From an uncultured archaeon (GTDB taxonomy: Archaea > Halobacteriota > Methanosarcinia > Methanosarcinales > Methanoperedenaceae): a stretch of 64,000 nucleotides of DNA. Below the pieces are notes generated by a model that was not told the DNA's origin, did not search any database, and was given only the letters and a program-made list of their open reading frames with translations. Made by a program: the position numbers and the translations under genes. Shown here one piece after another: positions 1 to 8,595 of this stretch; position 1 is the stretch's first letter; every line of letters begins with the position of its first letter. Where the stretch lies: the NCBI GenBank assembly GCA_902386135.1, contig CABMIB010000101.1, forward strand, positions 106,994-170,993. Direction: 5' to 3'.

Positions 1-1535
1 CTCTCGGTTGCTACCGCTTTTGCAAGAAGCGTCTTTCCTGTTCCCGGGGGTCCGAACATCAGCACGCCCTTTGGGGGTCTTGTGCCTATAGTCTCAAAAG
101 CCTCAGGATATTTTATCGGCCACTCAACGGCCTCGATGAGCTCCTGTTTTACAGACTCAAGCCCTCCGATATCGGTCCATCTTACTTCCGGCACCTCGAT
201 ATAGACCTCGCGCATGGCTGAAGGCTCAATATTGCGGAATGCCCCCTGGAAATCTTCCTTTGTTACAACGAGTTTTTCCATGATCTCAGGCGGTATTTCC
301 TCCTGGATATTGATCATCGGCAGTATCAGGCGGACTGCATGCATGGCAGCTTCCTTGCAAAGAGAGGATAAATCCGCCCCGACGAAGCCGTGCGTCATAT
401 CAGCCATCTCGCGCATCCCTTTTCCTTCTGCCATATCCTCGGACAGCGGCATGCCACGCGTGTGTATCTGAAGTACCTCAAGCCTTCCCAGCCTGTCGGG
501 TATCCCTATCTCTATCTCGCGGTCGAATCTCCCTCCGCGGCGCAGGGCCGGGTCTATCGCATTAGGCCTGTTCGTGGCAGCGATGACTATCACCTGGCCG
601 CGTGATTTCAGGCCATCCATCAGTGATAATAACTGCGCCACGACGCGCCTCTCAACTTCGCCTGTGACCTCTTCCCTTTTGGGCGCAATGCTGTCTATCT
701 CATCTATGAAAATAATGGTCGGAGCGGATTTCTCTGCCTCCTCGAAGATCTCCCGTATCTGTTTTTCACTCTCCCCGTAGTATTTGCTCATGATCTCAGG
801 GCCGCTGATAGACACGAAATTGGCATCGGTTTCGTTAGCAACGGCCTTGGCTATCATGGTCTTCCCAGTGCCCGGAGGCCCGTGCAGGAGAACGCCTTTC
901 GGGGGGTCGATGCCCAGTTTCTGGAATAGCTCGGGATGGCGGAGTGGTAGTTCGATCATCTCTCTTATCAGGCCTATCTCTCGCCTCAATCCCCCGATAT
1001 CCTCGTAGGTAAGATGCGTGGTGCGCACCTCCACCTCTTCCATGACTTGCTCTTTCATGACAAGGCTTGTGTTCCTTGTAACTACAACAGGTCCCGGGGG
1101 CTGCGTTGATACTACTATGAATGACAATGGGTTGCTTACGGTCTCAACACGCAGGCGCTGTCCTTTCATGAGAGGCCTTCCTTCAAGAACGCGCTGCAGG
1201 TACTGCGGTCCTCCTACGAGGCGCACCTGCTGCGTCGGGGCAAGCACGACCCTGCTCGCCTGGAGAACAGCCGATTTCTGTACAAAAACCTTATCGTCTA
1301 TTCCCACACGGGCATTGGTCCGGGTATTCCCGTCTATCCTTACCAGTTCTTGCCCTTCATCCTCGGGATAGCCCGGCCCGGCGATGGCGCAGGCTTTTTC
1401 CTTGCCGATCACCAGGATAACATCGCCGCTCAGGATACCAAGTTTTTCCATGATATCCCGGTCTATCCTTGCAATATCCCTGCCAGCGTCCCTGTGATGC
1501 GCTTCTGCCACACGGAGCGTCACTTTCTCATTCAT
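1..1535 (-). CDS. cdc48: Cdc48/VCP-type AAA+ ATPase, copy 1, 3' part outside the window
   Basis: Archaeal Cdc48 is a hexameric cytoplasmic unfoldase that extracts and remodels proteins for degradation. The frame starts at the ATG whose complement is at 1533-1535 (MNEKVTLRV) and stays open to the left edge, so about 510 residues are visible. It shows the double-psi-barrel N domain, a complete D1 ATPase module with Walker A GPPGTGKT and Walker B IIFIDEID, and the start of D2, whose second GPPGTGKT lies close to the edge. It lies 93 bases downstream of a second Cdc48 gene on the same strand. A TATA-like TTTATATACC on the minus strand at 1634-1643 overlaps the last codons of that upstream gene, so this copy may have its own promoter. 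Family assignment is certain; the substrates are unknown. Confidence 0.95.
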   Translation of the reverse strand, partial: MNEKVTLRVAEAHHRDAGRDIARIDRDIMEKLGILSGDVILVIGKEKACAIAGPGYPEDEGQELVRIDGNTRTNARVGIDDKVFVQKSAVLQASRVVLAPTQQVRLVGGPQYLQRVLEGRPLMKGQRLRVETVSNPLSFIVVSTQPPGPVVVTRNTSLVMKEQVMEEVEVRTTHLTYEDIGGLRREIGLIREMIELPLRHPELFQKLGIDPPKGVLLHGPPGTGKTMIAKAVANETDANFVSISGPEIMSKYYGESEKQIREIFEEAEKSAPTIIFIDEIDSIAPKREEVTGEVERRVVAQLLSLMDGLKSRGQVIVIAATNRPNAIDPALRRGGRFDREIEIGIPDRLGRLEVLQIHTRGMPLSEDMAEGKGMREMADMTHGFVGADLSSLCKEAAMHAVRLILPMINIQEEIPPEIMEKLVVTKEDFQGAFRNIEPSAMREVYIEVPEVRWTDIGGLESVKQELIEAVEWPIKYPEAFETIGTRPPKGVLMFGPPGTGKTLLAKAVATE

Positions 1536-1628
1536 GTTTATTTGCGTTCAAATCACATACCTTACTGTAAATGAATATAACATGAACAGCCCAAGCTTTC
1601 CTTCGATTCCTTCAACTATATACTTAAC

Positions 1629-3821
1629 CTACTGGTATATAAAGTTCTCCGATATCTTTGTATACTTCTCCGTTTCCTTCTGGTAATACGGTTTTACCTT
1701 TTTCATAGCATCCCTGAAATGATGATAACCGATCTTCAATTCCTTGATGGATTCTTCATCCGTCTTTTTCCCGGACGCAACATATTCCCTTATCGCAAGC
1801 ATTGTAGCTTCATTGCATACGGATGCGATATCTGCGCCCGTGAAACTGTCGGTATCCTTTGCAAGTATGTTTATGTCAACATCGCTTTCAAGAGGCCTGT
1901 TCGACAGGTGGATATTGAAAATATCGTACCTTGCCCTCTCATCGGGCGGGGCTATGTAAACCATGCGGTCAAGCCTTCCCGGTCTTAGCAGCGCAGAATC
2001 GATGATATCCGGTCTGTTCGTCGCTGCGATGACCGTGATATTATGAAGCTCCTCAAGCCCGTCGATTTCCGAGAGCATCTGGCTTATTACCCTCTCGGTG
2101 ACATGGGAATCAGCACCGGTTCCGCGCGTCGGGGCTATGGAATCTATCTCGTCAAAGAAGATTATACACGGTGCAGCCTGCTTTGCTTTCCGGAACGTCT
2201 CGCGGACGGCTTTCTCGCTTTCCCCGACCCATTTGCTCAGGAACTCAGGTCCTTTTATGCTGATGAAATTGGCTTCACTCTCTGTAGCCACTGCTTTTGC
2301 CAGCATGGTCTTGCCTGTTCCGGGCGGACCGTAAAGCAGGATGCCCTTCGGGGGTTTGGCGTTCATGTGCTTGAAAAGCGCAGGATACTTCATAGGCCAT
2401 TCCACAGCCTCCTTCAATTCCTGCTTTGCATTTTCAAGTCCTCCGATCTCATTCCAGTGGACGTTCGGGGACTCGATGAACACCTCGCGCAGCGCCGATG
2501 GGGTCATCTCTCTCATGGCATTGTAGAAATCCGCAGCCGTAACAATAAGCTTGTTCAGGATCTCAACTGGTATACTCTCAACATCAAGATCTATTTCCGG
2601 AAGCAAGCGCCGGATAGACCATATCGCAGCTTCCCGTGCCAGGGCTGCAAGGTCGGCTCCCACGAAACCGTGCGTCAGGTCTGCAAGCCTCTCAAGAACG
2701 ACGTCCTCAGCAAGAGGCATCCCCCTTGTATGTATCTGGAGAATCTCAAGCCGGGCTTTCCTGTCTGGTACCCCGATCTCGATCTCACGATCAAACCTCC
2801 CGGGGCGACGAAGCGCAGGGTCAAGGGCATGCGGCCTGTTTGTGGCGCCTATGACCACGACCTTGCCGCGCGCTTTAAGACCATCCATGACAGCCAGCAG
2901 TTGCGCTACAACGCGCCTCTCAACTTCGCCCGTGACCTCTTCTCTTTTCGGGGCGATGCTGTCAATCTCATCTATCAGTATTATGCTGGGCGCATTATCC
3001 TCGGCCTGCTTGAATATGTCCCGCAGCCTCTCCTCGGACTCGCCGTAGAATTTGCTCATTATCTCAGGTCCGCTGAGGGTAAGGAAATTCGCGTTAGTCT
3101 CGGAAGCCAGGGCTTTTGCTAATAGGGTTTTTCCTGTGCCCGGGGGACCGTGAAGCAGTACTCCTTTTGGTGCTTCAACACCCAGGCGCTCGAAAATCTC
3201 AGGGTGCCGCAACGGGAGTTCTATCATTTCCCTTACTTTCCTGACCTCGTCCCCGAGACCGCCTATATCCTCATAAGAAACCCTCGGGATAGAAGGGATC
3301 TCCTTTGCAGGTCTCTCACTTATCTCTATCTGGGTACTTGCGCTGATTATGACAGAATCGATGGCAGGCTTTGTGGAGATTGCCACAAGGTCAACGCGTC
3401 GTCCCATGATATTCAGTTCGACAGCATCTCCTCTTGAGATAACCCGGCCTTCCAGGTTATGCGCCAGATATGCCTCTCCACCCTGTATCTTTAAGGGCTG
3501 CGTGGGTGCGAAAAGGACTTTCTCAGCCATTGCTGTCTGTATCTTCCGCACCTTCACCCTGTCATCGATGCTGACTCCCGCATTCCTTCTTACAGTCCCA
3601 TCTATCCTTATCAATCCTGTATTGCTGTCCTCAGGATAGCCGGGCCATATCAATGCCGCGGTCTTTTTTGTGCCTTCGATGCCTATTACATCGCCTGTCT
3701 GCAACCCGAGGTTGTAGGCGACCTCGGGGTCTATACGGGCGATACCCCTGCCAGCGTCGTATGATTTCGCCTCGCTGACTTTCAGGGTTACTGCTTTATC
3801 TTTCTTATCTATAGCTATCAT
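1629..3821 (-). CDS. cdc48: Cdc48/VCP-type AAA+ ATPase, copy 2
   Basis: A complete 730-residue Cdc48 with the usual order: N domain (about 1-190), D1 ATPase with Walker A at 225-232 and Walker B ending in D284-E285, and D2 ATPase with Walker A at 498-505 and Walker B at D557-E558. The second region of homology (ATNRP) is present in both modules. The C terminus ends in FIYQ rather than a clear HbYX proteasome-docking motif. The gene begins only 21 bases after the hsp20 stop and is probably co-transcribed with it. It is a paralogue of copy 1, not a recent duplicate: the N domains differ at many positions. The likely role is heat-shock protein quality control, as in the Archaeoglobus hsr1-cdc48-hsp20 operon. 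Confidence 0.97.
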   Translation of the reverse strand: MIAIDKKDKAVTLKVSEAKSYDAGRGIARIDPEVAYNLGLQTGDVIGIEGTKKTAALIWPGYPEDSNTGLIRIDGTVRRNAGVSIDDRVKVRKIQTAMAEKVLFAPTQPLKIQGGEAYLAHNLEGRVISRGDAVELNIMGRRVDLVAISTKPAIDSVIISASTQIEISERPAKEIPSIPRVSYEDIGGLGDEVRKVREMIELPLRHPEIFERLGVEAPKGVLLHGPPGTGKTLLAKALASETNANFLTLSGPEIMSKFYGESEERLRDIFKQAEDNAPSIILIDEIDSIAPKREEVTGEVERRVVAQLLAVMDGLKARGKVVVIGATNRPHALDPALRRPGRFDREIEIGVPDRKARLEILQIHTRGMPLAEDVVLERLADLTHGFVGADLAALAREAAIWSIRRLLPEIDLDVESIPVEILNKLIVTAADFYNAMREMTPSALREVFIESPNVHWNEIGGLENAKQELKEAVEWPMKYPALFKHMNAKPPKGILLYGPPGTGKTMLAKAVATESEANFISIKGPEFLSKWVGESEKAVRETFRKAKQAAPCIIFFDEIDSIAPTRGTGADSHVTERVISQMLSEIDGLEELHNITVIAATNRPDIIDSALLRPGRLDRMVYIAPPDERARYDIFNIHLSNRPLESDVDINILAKDTDSFTGADIASVCNEATMLAIREYVASGKKTDEESIKELKIGYHHFRDAMKKVKPYYQKETEKYTKISENFIYQ

Positions 3822-3842
3822 ATTTTAATTATGGTTTATTAT

Positions 3843-4334
3843 TTACTCGATTTTTACTGACTTTCCTTTCTGTCTGGAAGGTTCTTTGAGCTTGAGTGTC
3901 ACTTCAAGCACCCCGTTGTTGTATTTTGCACTTGCACTATCAGGATCGACCGGTTCGGGGGTCTTTATGCTCTTATAGTATTTGCGATCCCCTTCTGTCC
4001 TGATGACTATCTCATCCTCTGTCGCATTGACCTCTATGTCCTTTTTCTGGATCCCGGGCATTTCCACGGTTATATTGAATTCATTGTTCTTCTCGTCTAT
4101 CATCGAACTTGTAAAAGGCTCTCTCACTTTTTCACCTCCAACTGTCGGGATGACGTTTCCGAAGCGCTGTACATGCGGGACACCGTCGGGTCCTACCTGC
4201 AAGCTGAACCCGTAAACTACCGGTTCTTCGCCGAGTGAGCGCATCATGCTGTCGATAGACTTATTCATATCTTCCATTGTTCTTTCAAATTCGTCAAAAA
4301 ACCCTTTTTCGGGTCGTCTCCATCCTCTATACAT
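3843..4334 (-). CDS. hsp20: Hsp20-family small heat-shock protein
   Basis: A 163-residue small heat-shock protein that would hold unfolding proteins in an ATP-independent way. Residues 1-75 are a variable N-terminal arm beginning with the aromatic and basic stretch MYRGWRRPEKGFFDEF. The alpha-crystallin domain runs from about 85 to 155 and includes the typical NNGVLEVTLK strand. The C terminus ends in SVKIE, matching the I/V-x-I/V anchoring motif. It sits between the ArsR-type regulator and cdc48. The minus strand carries a TATA-like GTATATACC at about 4372-4380 and a GGAG ribosome site just before the ATG, so it can be expressed from its own promoter as well as by read-through. Confidence 0.95.
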   Translation of the reverse strand: MYRGWRRPEKGFFDEFERTMEDMNKSIDSMMRSLGEEPVVYGFSLQVGPDGVPHVQRFGNVIPTVGGEKVREPFTSSMIDEKNNEFNITVEMPGIQKKDIEVNATEDEIVIRTEGDRKYYKSIKTPEPVDPDSASAKYNNGVLEVTLKLKEPSRQKGKSVKIE

Positions 4335-4381
4335 ATTTCTCTAACTCCATATGTTTATTTTTTGGTCTTCTGGTATATACT

Positions 4382-5014
4382 TTAGCATATACCGTAGCTC
4401 TTCTGGTTATTTTTTATAATTTCTTTCAGTTCCATTCCAGATAGATATTCCTCAAGCACATATTCCGGTATTCCGAGCTGCATGGATAATGCTCTCTCGT
4501 CCATGGGCTTCTTCAGCAGGGCATAAAGTATCTCAGCCTCTATGTGGTCGTCCGTGATGCCTTCTATAGCATCCATGCACGCACCCATCGCTTCGGTTAT
4601 CTTTTCCTGGAGCTTCTTGTACTCAAGCATTATCTGCTGCCTTTGCTCCAGAAGTTCCTGTATTTCCGTGTAATGGGACTGCAAATCGCTTATTGCATGG
4701 ATATCTTCCTCCTGCCTCTGCGGTGCAGCCGCGATGGTGAACATTGTCGTTTCTATCTCAAATGAGAACGGCGACATAGATACTTCCAGCCGCAGGTTAT
4801 CCGCGATGTGGAAATACTTGCGCCGCTGCTCATCAACGCTGGCTTCGACAAGACCTGCACGCAGGAGTAGCTCAAGATGCCCGAGTACCGCTTTTGCTCC
4901 CACATCCAGCCGTTCTGCTATCTCGCTCATATAGCATGGGCGGGTCGCCAGAAGATGCAGGATTTTCCTTCGGTTCTCGTTCCCGAGTATGTCTAACAGT
5001 TGTGCCGGTTCCAT
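4382..5014 (-). CDS. hsr1: ArsR-family heat-shock regulator (HSR1-like)
   Basis: A 210-residue protein with an N-terminal winged helix-turn-helix (about 1-75, with LGNENRRKILHLLATRPCYMS and a recognition helix near KAVLGHLELL). A mostly helical C-terminal half contains a coiled-coil-like stretch (about 110-145). It heads the block regulator - hsp20 - cdc48 - cdc48. This is the gene set controlled by HSR1 in Archaeoglobus fulgidus, and it resembles that controlled by Phr in Pyrococcus. The promoter contains an inverted repeat that matches the motif reported for HSR1 (CTAAC-N5-GTTAG), placed where it would cover the transcription start, which points to autorepression. The orthology to HSR1 is inferred from synteny and operator, not from an alignment. 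Confidence 0.88.
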   Translation of the reverse strand: MEPAQLLDILGNENRRKILHLLATRPCYMSEIAERLDVGAKAVLGHLELLLRAGLVEASVDEQRRKYFHIADNLRLEVSMSPFSFEIETTMFTIAAAPQRQEEDIHAISDLQSHYTEIQELLEQRQQIMLEYKKLQEKITEAMGACMDAIEGITDDHIEAEILYALLKKPMDERALSMQLGIPEYVLEEYLSGMELKEIIKNNQKSYGIC

Positions 5015-5048
5015 ATCTATCTTTCACCTCAGGTTAGTCACTTGAAGT

Positions 5049-5067
5049 TACTAACCTTAAGTTAGTA
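5049..5067 (-). promoter_or_regulatory. HSR1-type operator, CTAAC-N5-GTTAG
   Basis: TACTAAC, five bases, then GTTAGTA form a perfect 7-base inverted repeat. A further half site GTTAGT lies at 5033-5038. The site lies between the TATA box at 5073-5082 (minus strand) and the regulator start codon at 5014. It would overlap the transcription start expected about 25 bases from the TATA box. The motif equals the palindrome described for Archaeoglobus HSR1. Confidence 0.8.
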
Positions 5068-5072
5068 TCAAT

Positions 5073-5082
5073 GGTATATAAA
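5073..5082 (-). promoter_or_regulatory. TATA box of the HSR1-like gene
   Basis: The minus strand reads TTTATATACC, a strong archaeal TATA box, 59 bases upstream of the regulator start codon and directly upstream of the operator. The same decamer recurs on the minus strand at 1634-1643 upstream of cdc48 copy 1. Confidence 0.75.
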
Positions 5083-5224
5083 CTTAACTGAAAGGGTGAG
5101 GAAGTCGGATTTAATCCTTGAGCAGGTGCTTCTCCTGTTCAGACGGGCGAAATTTAAATACCATGAGTTCGATAATGTTTAACAGGTTATCATTTTAAAG
5201 GGAAGTGCAGGGAGGTGAGATGTA

Positions 5225-5524
5225 ATGATAGGACCGCAGGAAATGATCTTTATCTTTCTCGTGATACTCCTTCTCTTCGGCGCAAGCAAGCTGCCTGAGC
5301 TTGCAAAGTCGATGGGCAAATCCATGGGCGAGTTCAAACGTGCGCAGCACGAGACCGAGCTTCAAGTACAGAAACTCGGTGCGCCTGTCCAGGAGATAAA
5401 AAGCATCCCGCAGAGCATCCAGAAGCTTGCGGAAGAACTCGGTATCCGTACGGAAGGAAAGGACGAGAGTAAGCTCCTCGAGGAGATTAAAGCAGGTTTG
5501 AAGGTCAGAGTAGATAAGGGATAA
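5225..5524 (+). CDS. tatA: TatA/E-type twin-arginine translocase subunit
   Basis: TatA multimers form the conducting part of the Tat pathway, which exports folded proteins across the cytoplasmic membrane. The 99-residue protein has the TatA plan: a short N-terminal membrane helix (about 6-20, IFIFLVILLLFGASKLPELA) with the FG and LP hinge, then an amphipathic helix (SMGKSMGEFKRA) and a charged helical tail. A ribosome site (GGAGGTGA) precedes the ATG by a few bases, and a TATA-like TTTAAATA lies near 5153. No tatC is in the window. The gene converges on mobB-moaE, which needs molybdopterin enzymes often exported by Tat; the link is suggestive only. Confidence 0.93.
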   Translation: MIGPQEMIFIFLVILLLFGASKLPELAKSMGKSMGEFKRAQHETELQVQKLGAPVQEIKSIPQSIQKLAEELGIRTEGKDESKLLEEIKAGLKVRVDKG

Positions 5525-5551
5525 TTAGAGTTTTTTATTTTTTCAATTATC
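5520..5551. terminator. Candidate bidirectional terminator
   Basis: GATAATT at 5520-5526 is mirrored by AATTATC at 5545-5551. The intervening bases are two T-rich runs. It lies exactly between the convergent ends of tatA and mobB-moaE. Archaeal termination needs mainly the T-tract, so the T-run is the better evidence and the stem is weak. Confidence 0.45.
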
Positions 5552-6370
5552 TTTTCTGGTGTCATGCACCCACCATTCACCCTCCAGGGTATGCTCTTTT
5601 TTCCATATCGGCACTTCAGCCTTCAGGCGCTCAATAGCTTCCCTGAGAACCGGGAAAAGCTGCTCCCTGTGCGCAGCAGCGACAACGATGTACACGATAT
5701 CTTCCCCGCTCCGGATGATGCCTGTTTTATGGTGGATCAAAACTTCTGTTATACCCTCTTTTTGTTTAAGCTCAGAGCATATCTGGTCCATTTTTTGCTT
5801 CGCAACCTCCGCATATTCCTCGAATTCAAGGAACTCTGTGCGCGTTTCGCCTGAGACTGCCCTGACTATGCCGGTGAATGTCCCGATAGCTCCTGCTTTT
5901 TCAATACCTTCAGACTGCCGGATCCTCTTTATCAGCGAGCCAATAGTATGGTATTCGGGCTGTTCTAACACGATTTTAATTATTTCATCAATATCAGCGT
6001 TCTCAGGCTTATCCAGCCGCATGATAATATTCGGGGCTGTGACATCGCCAAGCGCTATTTTGGGCAGCGGGCTATCCTTAAAACCCTCTACTACCCCGAA
6101 ATCCATTCCCGCATCTGCAAGTTCATCAAGGGCGGTCGTAAGATCATTATCACGCGAGAATTTTACAAGTTCATCAGGTGTAACGCCTATTACAACATCA
6201 GCGCCAGCCTGCATGTGTTTCCATGTATCAGTGCCAGGTGTGTTGATACGATGCTCATGGAGGTGTTTAACCGTGCCAACAGAACCGTATTTCTTGAGAG
6301 CTTTTACGATTCTCTCAACCAGGGCAGTTTTGCCTGTTTTCTTGTAACCCACGACCGAGATTATTTTCAT
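5543..6370 (-). CDS. MobB-MoaE fusion, molybdenum cofactor synthesis
   Basis: A 275-residue fusion of two cofactor proteins. Residues 1-140 are MobB, the GTP-binding partner in guanylation of molybdopterin, with Walker A GYKKTGKT at 8-15 and the switch-like GVVEGFKDSPLPKI. Residues about 150-275 are MoaE, the catalytic large subunit of molybdopterin synthase, which converts precursor Z (cPMP) to molybdopterin with sulfur from MoaD. MoaE landmarks are GAIGTFTGIVR, IHHKTG and the active-site lysine region VPIWKKE. A cell making this protein needs Mo/W-bis-MGD enzymes such as formate or formylmethanofuran dehydrogenase or nitrate reductase. No MoaD, MobA or target enzyme is in the window. The start codon is unambiguous. 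Confidence 0.93.
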   Translation of the reverse strand: MKIISVVGYKKTGKTALVERIVKALKKYGSVGTVKHLHEHRINTPGTDTWKHMQAGADVVIGVTPDELVKFSRDNDLTTALDELADAGMDFGVVEGFKDSPLPKIALGDVTAPNIIMRLDKPENADIDEIIKIVLEQPEYHTIGSLIKRIRQSEGIEKAGAIGTFTGIVRAVSGETRTEFLEFEEYAEVAKQKMDQICSELKQKEGITEVLIHHKTGIIRSGEDIVYIVVAAAHREQLFPVLREAIERLKAEVPIWKKEHTLEGEWWVHDTRKDN

Positions 6371-6379
6371 AACAACAGG

Positions 6380-8074
6380 CTACATTGACTCAGGCGCTAC
6401 TATCCCGAGCGTATCAAGCGCATTCGCCAGGACAATCCGGGAACAATCAACAAGCGCCAGGCGTGCAGCCCTGAACTCGGGTTCACCGGAAAGCACGGGC
6501 ACATACCTGTAGAACTGGTTGAAAGCATCGGCAAGTTCCCTTGCATAAATGGCGATAAGATTGGGTTTAAGCTCCCGTGATGCATTGTCTATGGAACTCC
6601 CGAAGCTTGCGAGTTTTTTGATCAGCGCAAGCTCCTGTTCTTCAACAAGAATATTGGGGTCGTAATTCTCATACACGATCCCTTCATCCTGCGCATTCTT
6701 GATGATACTGCACGCGCGGGCATGGGCGTACTGGATGAACGGCGCACCCTGCTTCTCGAAGTCCAGCGCCTCTTTCCAGTCAAATGTAGTGGCTTTTTCA
6801 GGAGAAACACGGACGATATCATATCTCACAGCACCGATGCTCACAAAAGCAGCGACTTTCTTCTTGAATTCCTCGTCAGTTTCAGGGCGCTTTTTATTTA
6901 CTTCTTCATAGGCTGCTTTTTCGACCTGGTCAAGAAGCTCGTCCGCTGAGATGAAAACTCCGCGCCGCGTGCTCATTGAACCCTCGGGCAGAGATACGAA
7001 CTCGAAAATCACGACCTCTGGTTCGGGTATGCCGAGGATGTGCAGAACCGCTTTTAATTGCGATGATATAAGCTTGTGGTCAGCCCCCAGGATGTCTATC
7101 ATCCTGTCAGACCTCGCTGCTTTCCATTCGTGGTACGCAAGGTCTCTCGTAGTGTAAAGAGATGTGCCGTCCGAGCGCTGTATTACCAGCGACTTCTGTA
7201 TCCCCATATCTTTCAGGTCGACCATGAGGGCGCCGTCCTGTACCTTGGCACGGTCAAGTTCCCTGATGCGCTTCATTATCCTGTCGACCTCACCTCCGCG
7301 CACGAACTGTGATTCCCATATGAACGTATCGTGATGGATGTTCATCCGCGTGAGGGTTTCTTTTATCCCCAGCATGGCAGTATCTATGGCATCCTTGAAT
7401 TTTTTGATGGTATCGGCATCGCCCGTCTCGTATTTTTTCATTATGGCGTCCACTTCGGGTGAATGTTCTTTTTCATCGACGAGCGACTTGTTGGCATTGA
7501 TATAGACTTCAGCAATAGCGTGGTCGGTCTTTTTGGAGCTGTCGAACTTGAAGTTCATGAGACCCCAGACAACGACCGCTATCTGCCGTCCCATGTCGTT
7601 TATGTAGTACTGCGTCTCGACTTCATAGCCTGCGCGCTTCAATATCCTTGTGAGGGTATCGCCAATCACCGAGTTCCTTATATGCCCGATATGCAGTGGA
7701 CCGTCGGGATTGGCTGATGTATGTTCAAGGATAACTTTCCCTTTTCTGTCAAGATTCCCAAAATCATCCCTCTCAAGCAAAACGTGCAAAAGGGTCTCAT
7801 TGAAAAAATCGCGGCTTACAAAAAAGTTAAGATAGGGTCCGGTCATCTCCGCCTTCTCTACATATGTGTCTGGAGGTATATTGATATGCTTATAGATCTC
7901 TTCACATATCTGTTTCGGACTGCGTTTGTATTTAGGGGCTAACTTGAATGCAACGGATGACGATATATCGGCATGGGGCGATTCACTCAACGCGATGTCA
8001 TCGGCTTCATATCCTGCTTTTGCCAGCGCATTAGATAATATTGACGAGACTTCGTCTTTGAATTTCAGGAACAT
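6380..8074 (-). CDS. argS: Arginyl-tRNA synthetase
   Basis: A class I synthetase of 564 residues that charges tRNA-Arg. It begins with the arginine-specific N-terminal Add-1 domain (about 1-95), then the Rossmann catalytic core with HIGH at 128-131 inside GPLHIGHIRNS. The KMSKS position is degenerate (SMSTRRG), as is usual for ArgS. The C-terminal all-helical DALR anticodon-binding domain includes AHARACSIIKNA and ends in LDTLGIVAPESM. The stop lies 9 bases upstream of the mobB-moaE start, so the two genes may be co-transcribed. It is divergent from nrdH-nrdD across a 212-base regulatory spacer. Confidence 0.97.
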   Translation of the reverse strand: MFLKFKDEVSSILSNALAKAGYEADDIALSESPHADISSSVAFKLAPKYKRSPKQICEEIYKHINIPPDTYVEKAEMTGPYLNFFVSRDFFNETLLHVLLERDDFGNLDRKGKVILEHTSANPDGPLHIGHIRNSVIGDTLTRILKRAGYEVETQYYINDMGRQIAVVVWGLMNFKFDSSKKTDHAIAEVYINANKSLVDEKEHSPEVDAIMKKYETGDADTIKKFKDAIDTAMLGIKETLTRMNIHHDTFIWESQFVRGGEVDRIMKRIRELDRAKVQDGALMVDLKDMGIQKSLVIQRSDGTSLYTTRDLAYHEWKAARSDRMIDILGADHKLISSQLKAVLHILGIPEPEVVIFEFVSLPEGSMSTRRGVFISADELLDQVEKAAYEEVNKKRPETDEEFKKKVAAFVSIGAVRYDIVRVSPEKATTFDWKEALDFEKQGAPFIQYAHARACSIIKNAQDEGIVYENYDPNILVEEQELALIKKLASFGSSIDNASRELKPNLIAIYARELADAFNQFYRYVPVLSGEPEFRAARLALVDCSRIVLANALDTLGIVAPESM

Positions 8075-8124
8075 AAACTGTAGCTAACATACAACCCAAG
8101 TACATAATTTTTTCTTAAAACATC

Positions 8125-8200
8125 TGTTATCAGTGTTGTTAAAATATATGGTAACAATACAGTTCATAGTTAACCATATATGATAAAATATCTGATAACA
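8125..8200. promoter_or_regulatory. Nested double dyad upstream of the ribonucleotide reductase genes
   Basis: Two perfect 9-base inverted repeats share one centre. The outer pair is TGTTATCAG at 8125-8133 and CTGATAACA at 8192-8200. The inner pair is ATATATGGT at 8144-8152 and ACCATATAT at 8173-8181. Another TATGGT/ACCAT pair follows at 8224-8241, next to a TATA-like TTATAAAC at 8241-8248. The position between argS and the glutaredoxin-like gene suggests control of nrdH-nrdD, possibly also argS. Confidence 0.6.
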
Positions 8201-8286
8201 AACGATAACTAATTGTATTCAAATATGGTCTGAAAAACCATTATAAACTTTTGAAATATAGTTAATAGTTACAAGGAGATACAGCT

Positions 8287-8544
8287 ATGAGGAATATACA
8301 GGTATACTCGACAGGTAATTGTCCGAATTGCAGGGTACTGAAGCAGTTACTTGAAAGAATGAACGTACAGTATAAAGAGGTAGATATGGCTACTCCGGCA
8401 GCACTGACCGAACTGCGCATGAATGGCGTGTTCACGATGGCTGCTCCCGTATTGCAGGTGGATAACAAGTTCTATACATACAGAGAGCTATTCAGCCAGG
8501 AGAGGCTCGATAACAGCAGGCTGGATAGCTTTCTTAACGCCTGA
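8287..8544 (+). CDS. Glutaredoxin/NrdH-like redox protein
   Basis: An 85-residue thioredoxin-fold protein with a CPNC active site near residues 13-16 (STGNCPNCRVLKQLL) and the cis-proline region MAAPVLQVDNKFY. It lies 45-51 bases before nrdD in the same direction, so the most likely role is to supply reducing equivalents to the anaerobic ribonucleotide reductase, or to keep its cysteines reduced. Class III enzymes usually use formate as reductant, but some archaeal and bacterial NrdD types use a thioredoxin or glutaredoxin system. A good ribosome site (AAGGAGAT at 8273-8280) precedes the ATG. The name NrdH is inferred from the neighbour only. Confidence 0.85.
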   Translation: MRNIQVYSTGNCPNCRVLKQLLERMNVQYKEVDMATPAALTELRMNGVFTMAAPVLQVDNKFYTYRELFSQERLDNSRLDSFLNA

Positions 8545-8595
8545 AGATCCATTATTCCAGGATAATCCTGGTCAGCATAAAAAGGAGGAATGTCG

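Noticed and set aside
2043..3122. Long plus-strand frame inside cdc48 copy 2
   Set aside because: Antisense shadow of a gene with complete AAA+ domains on the minus strand.
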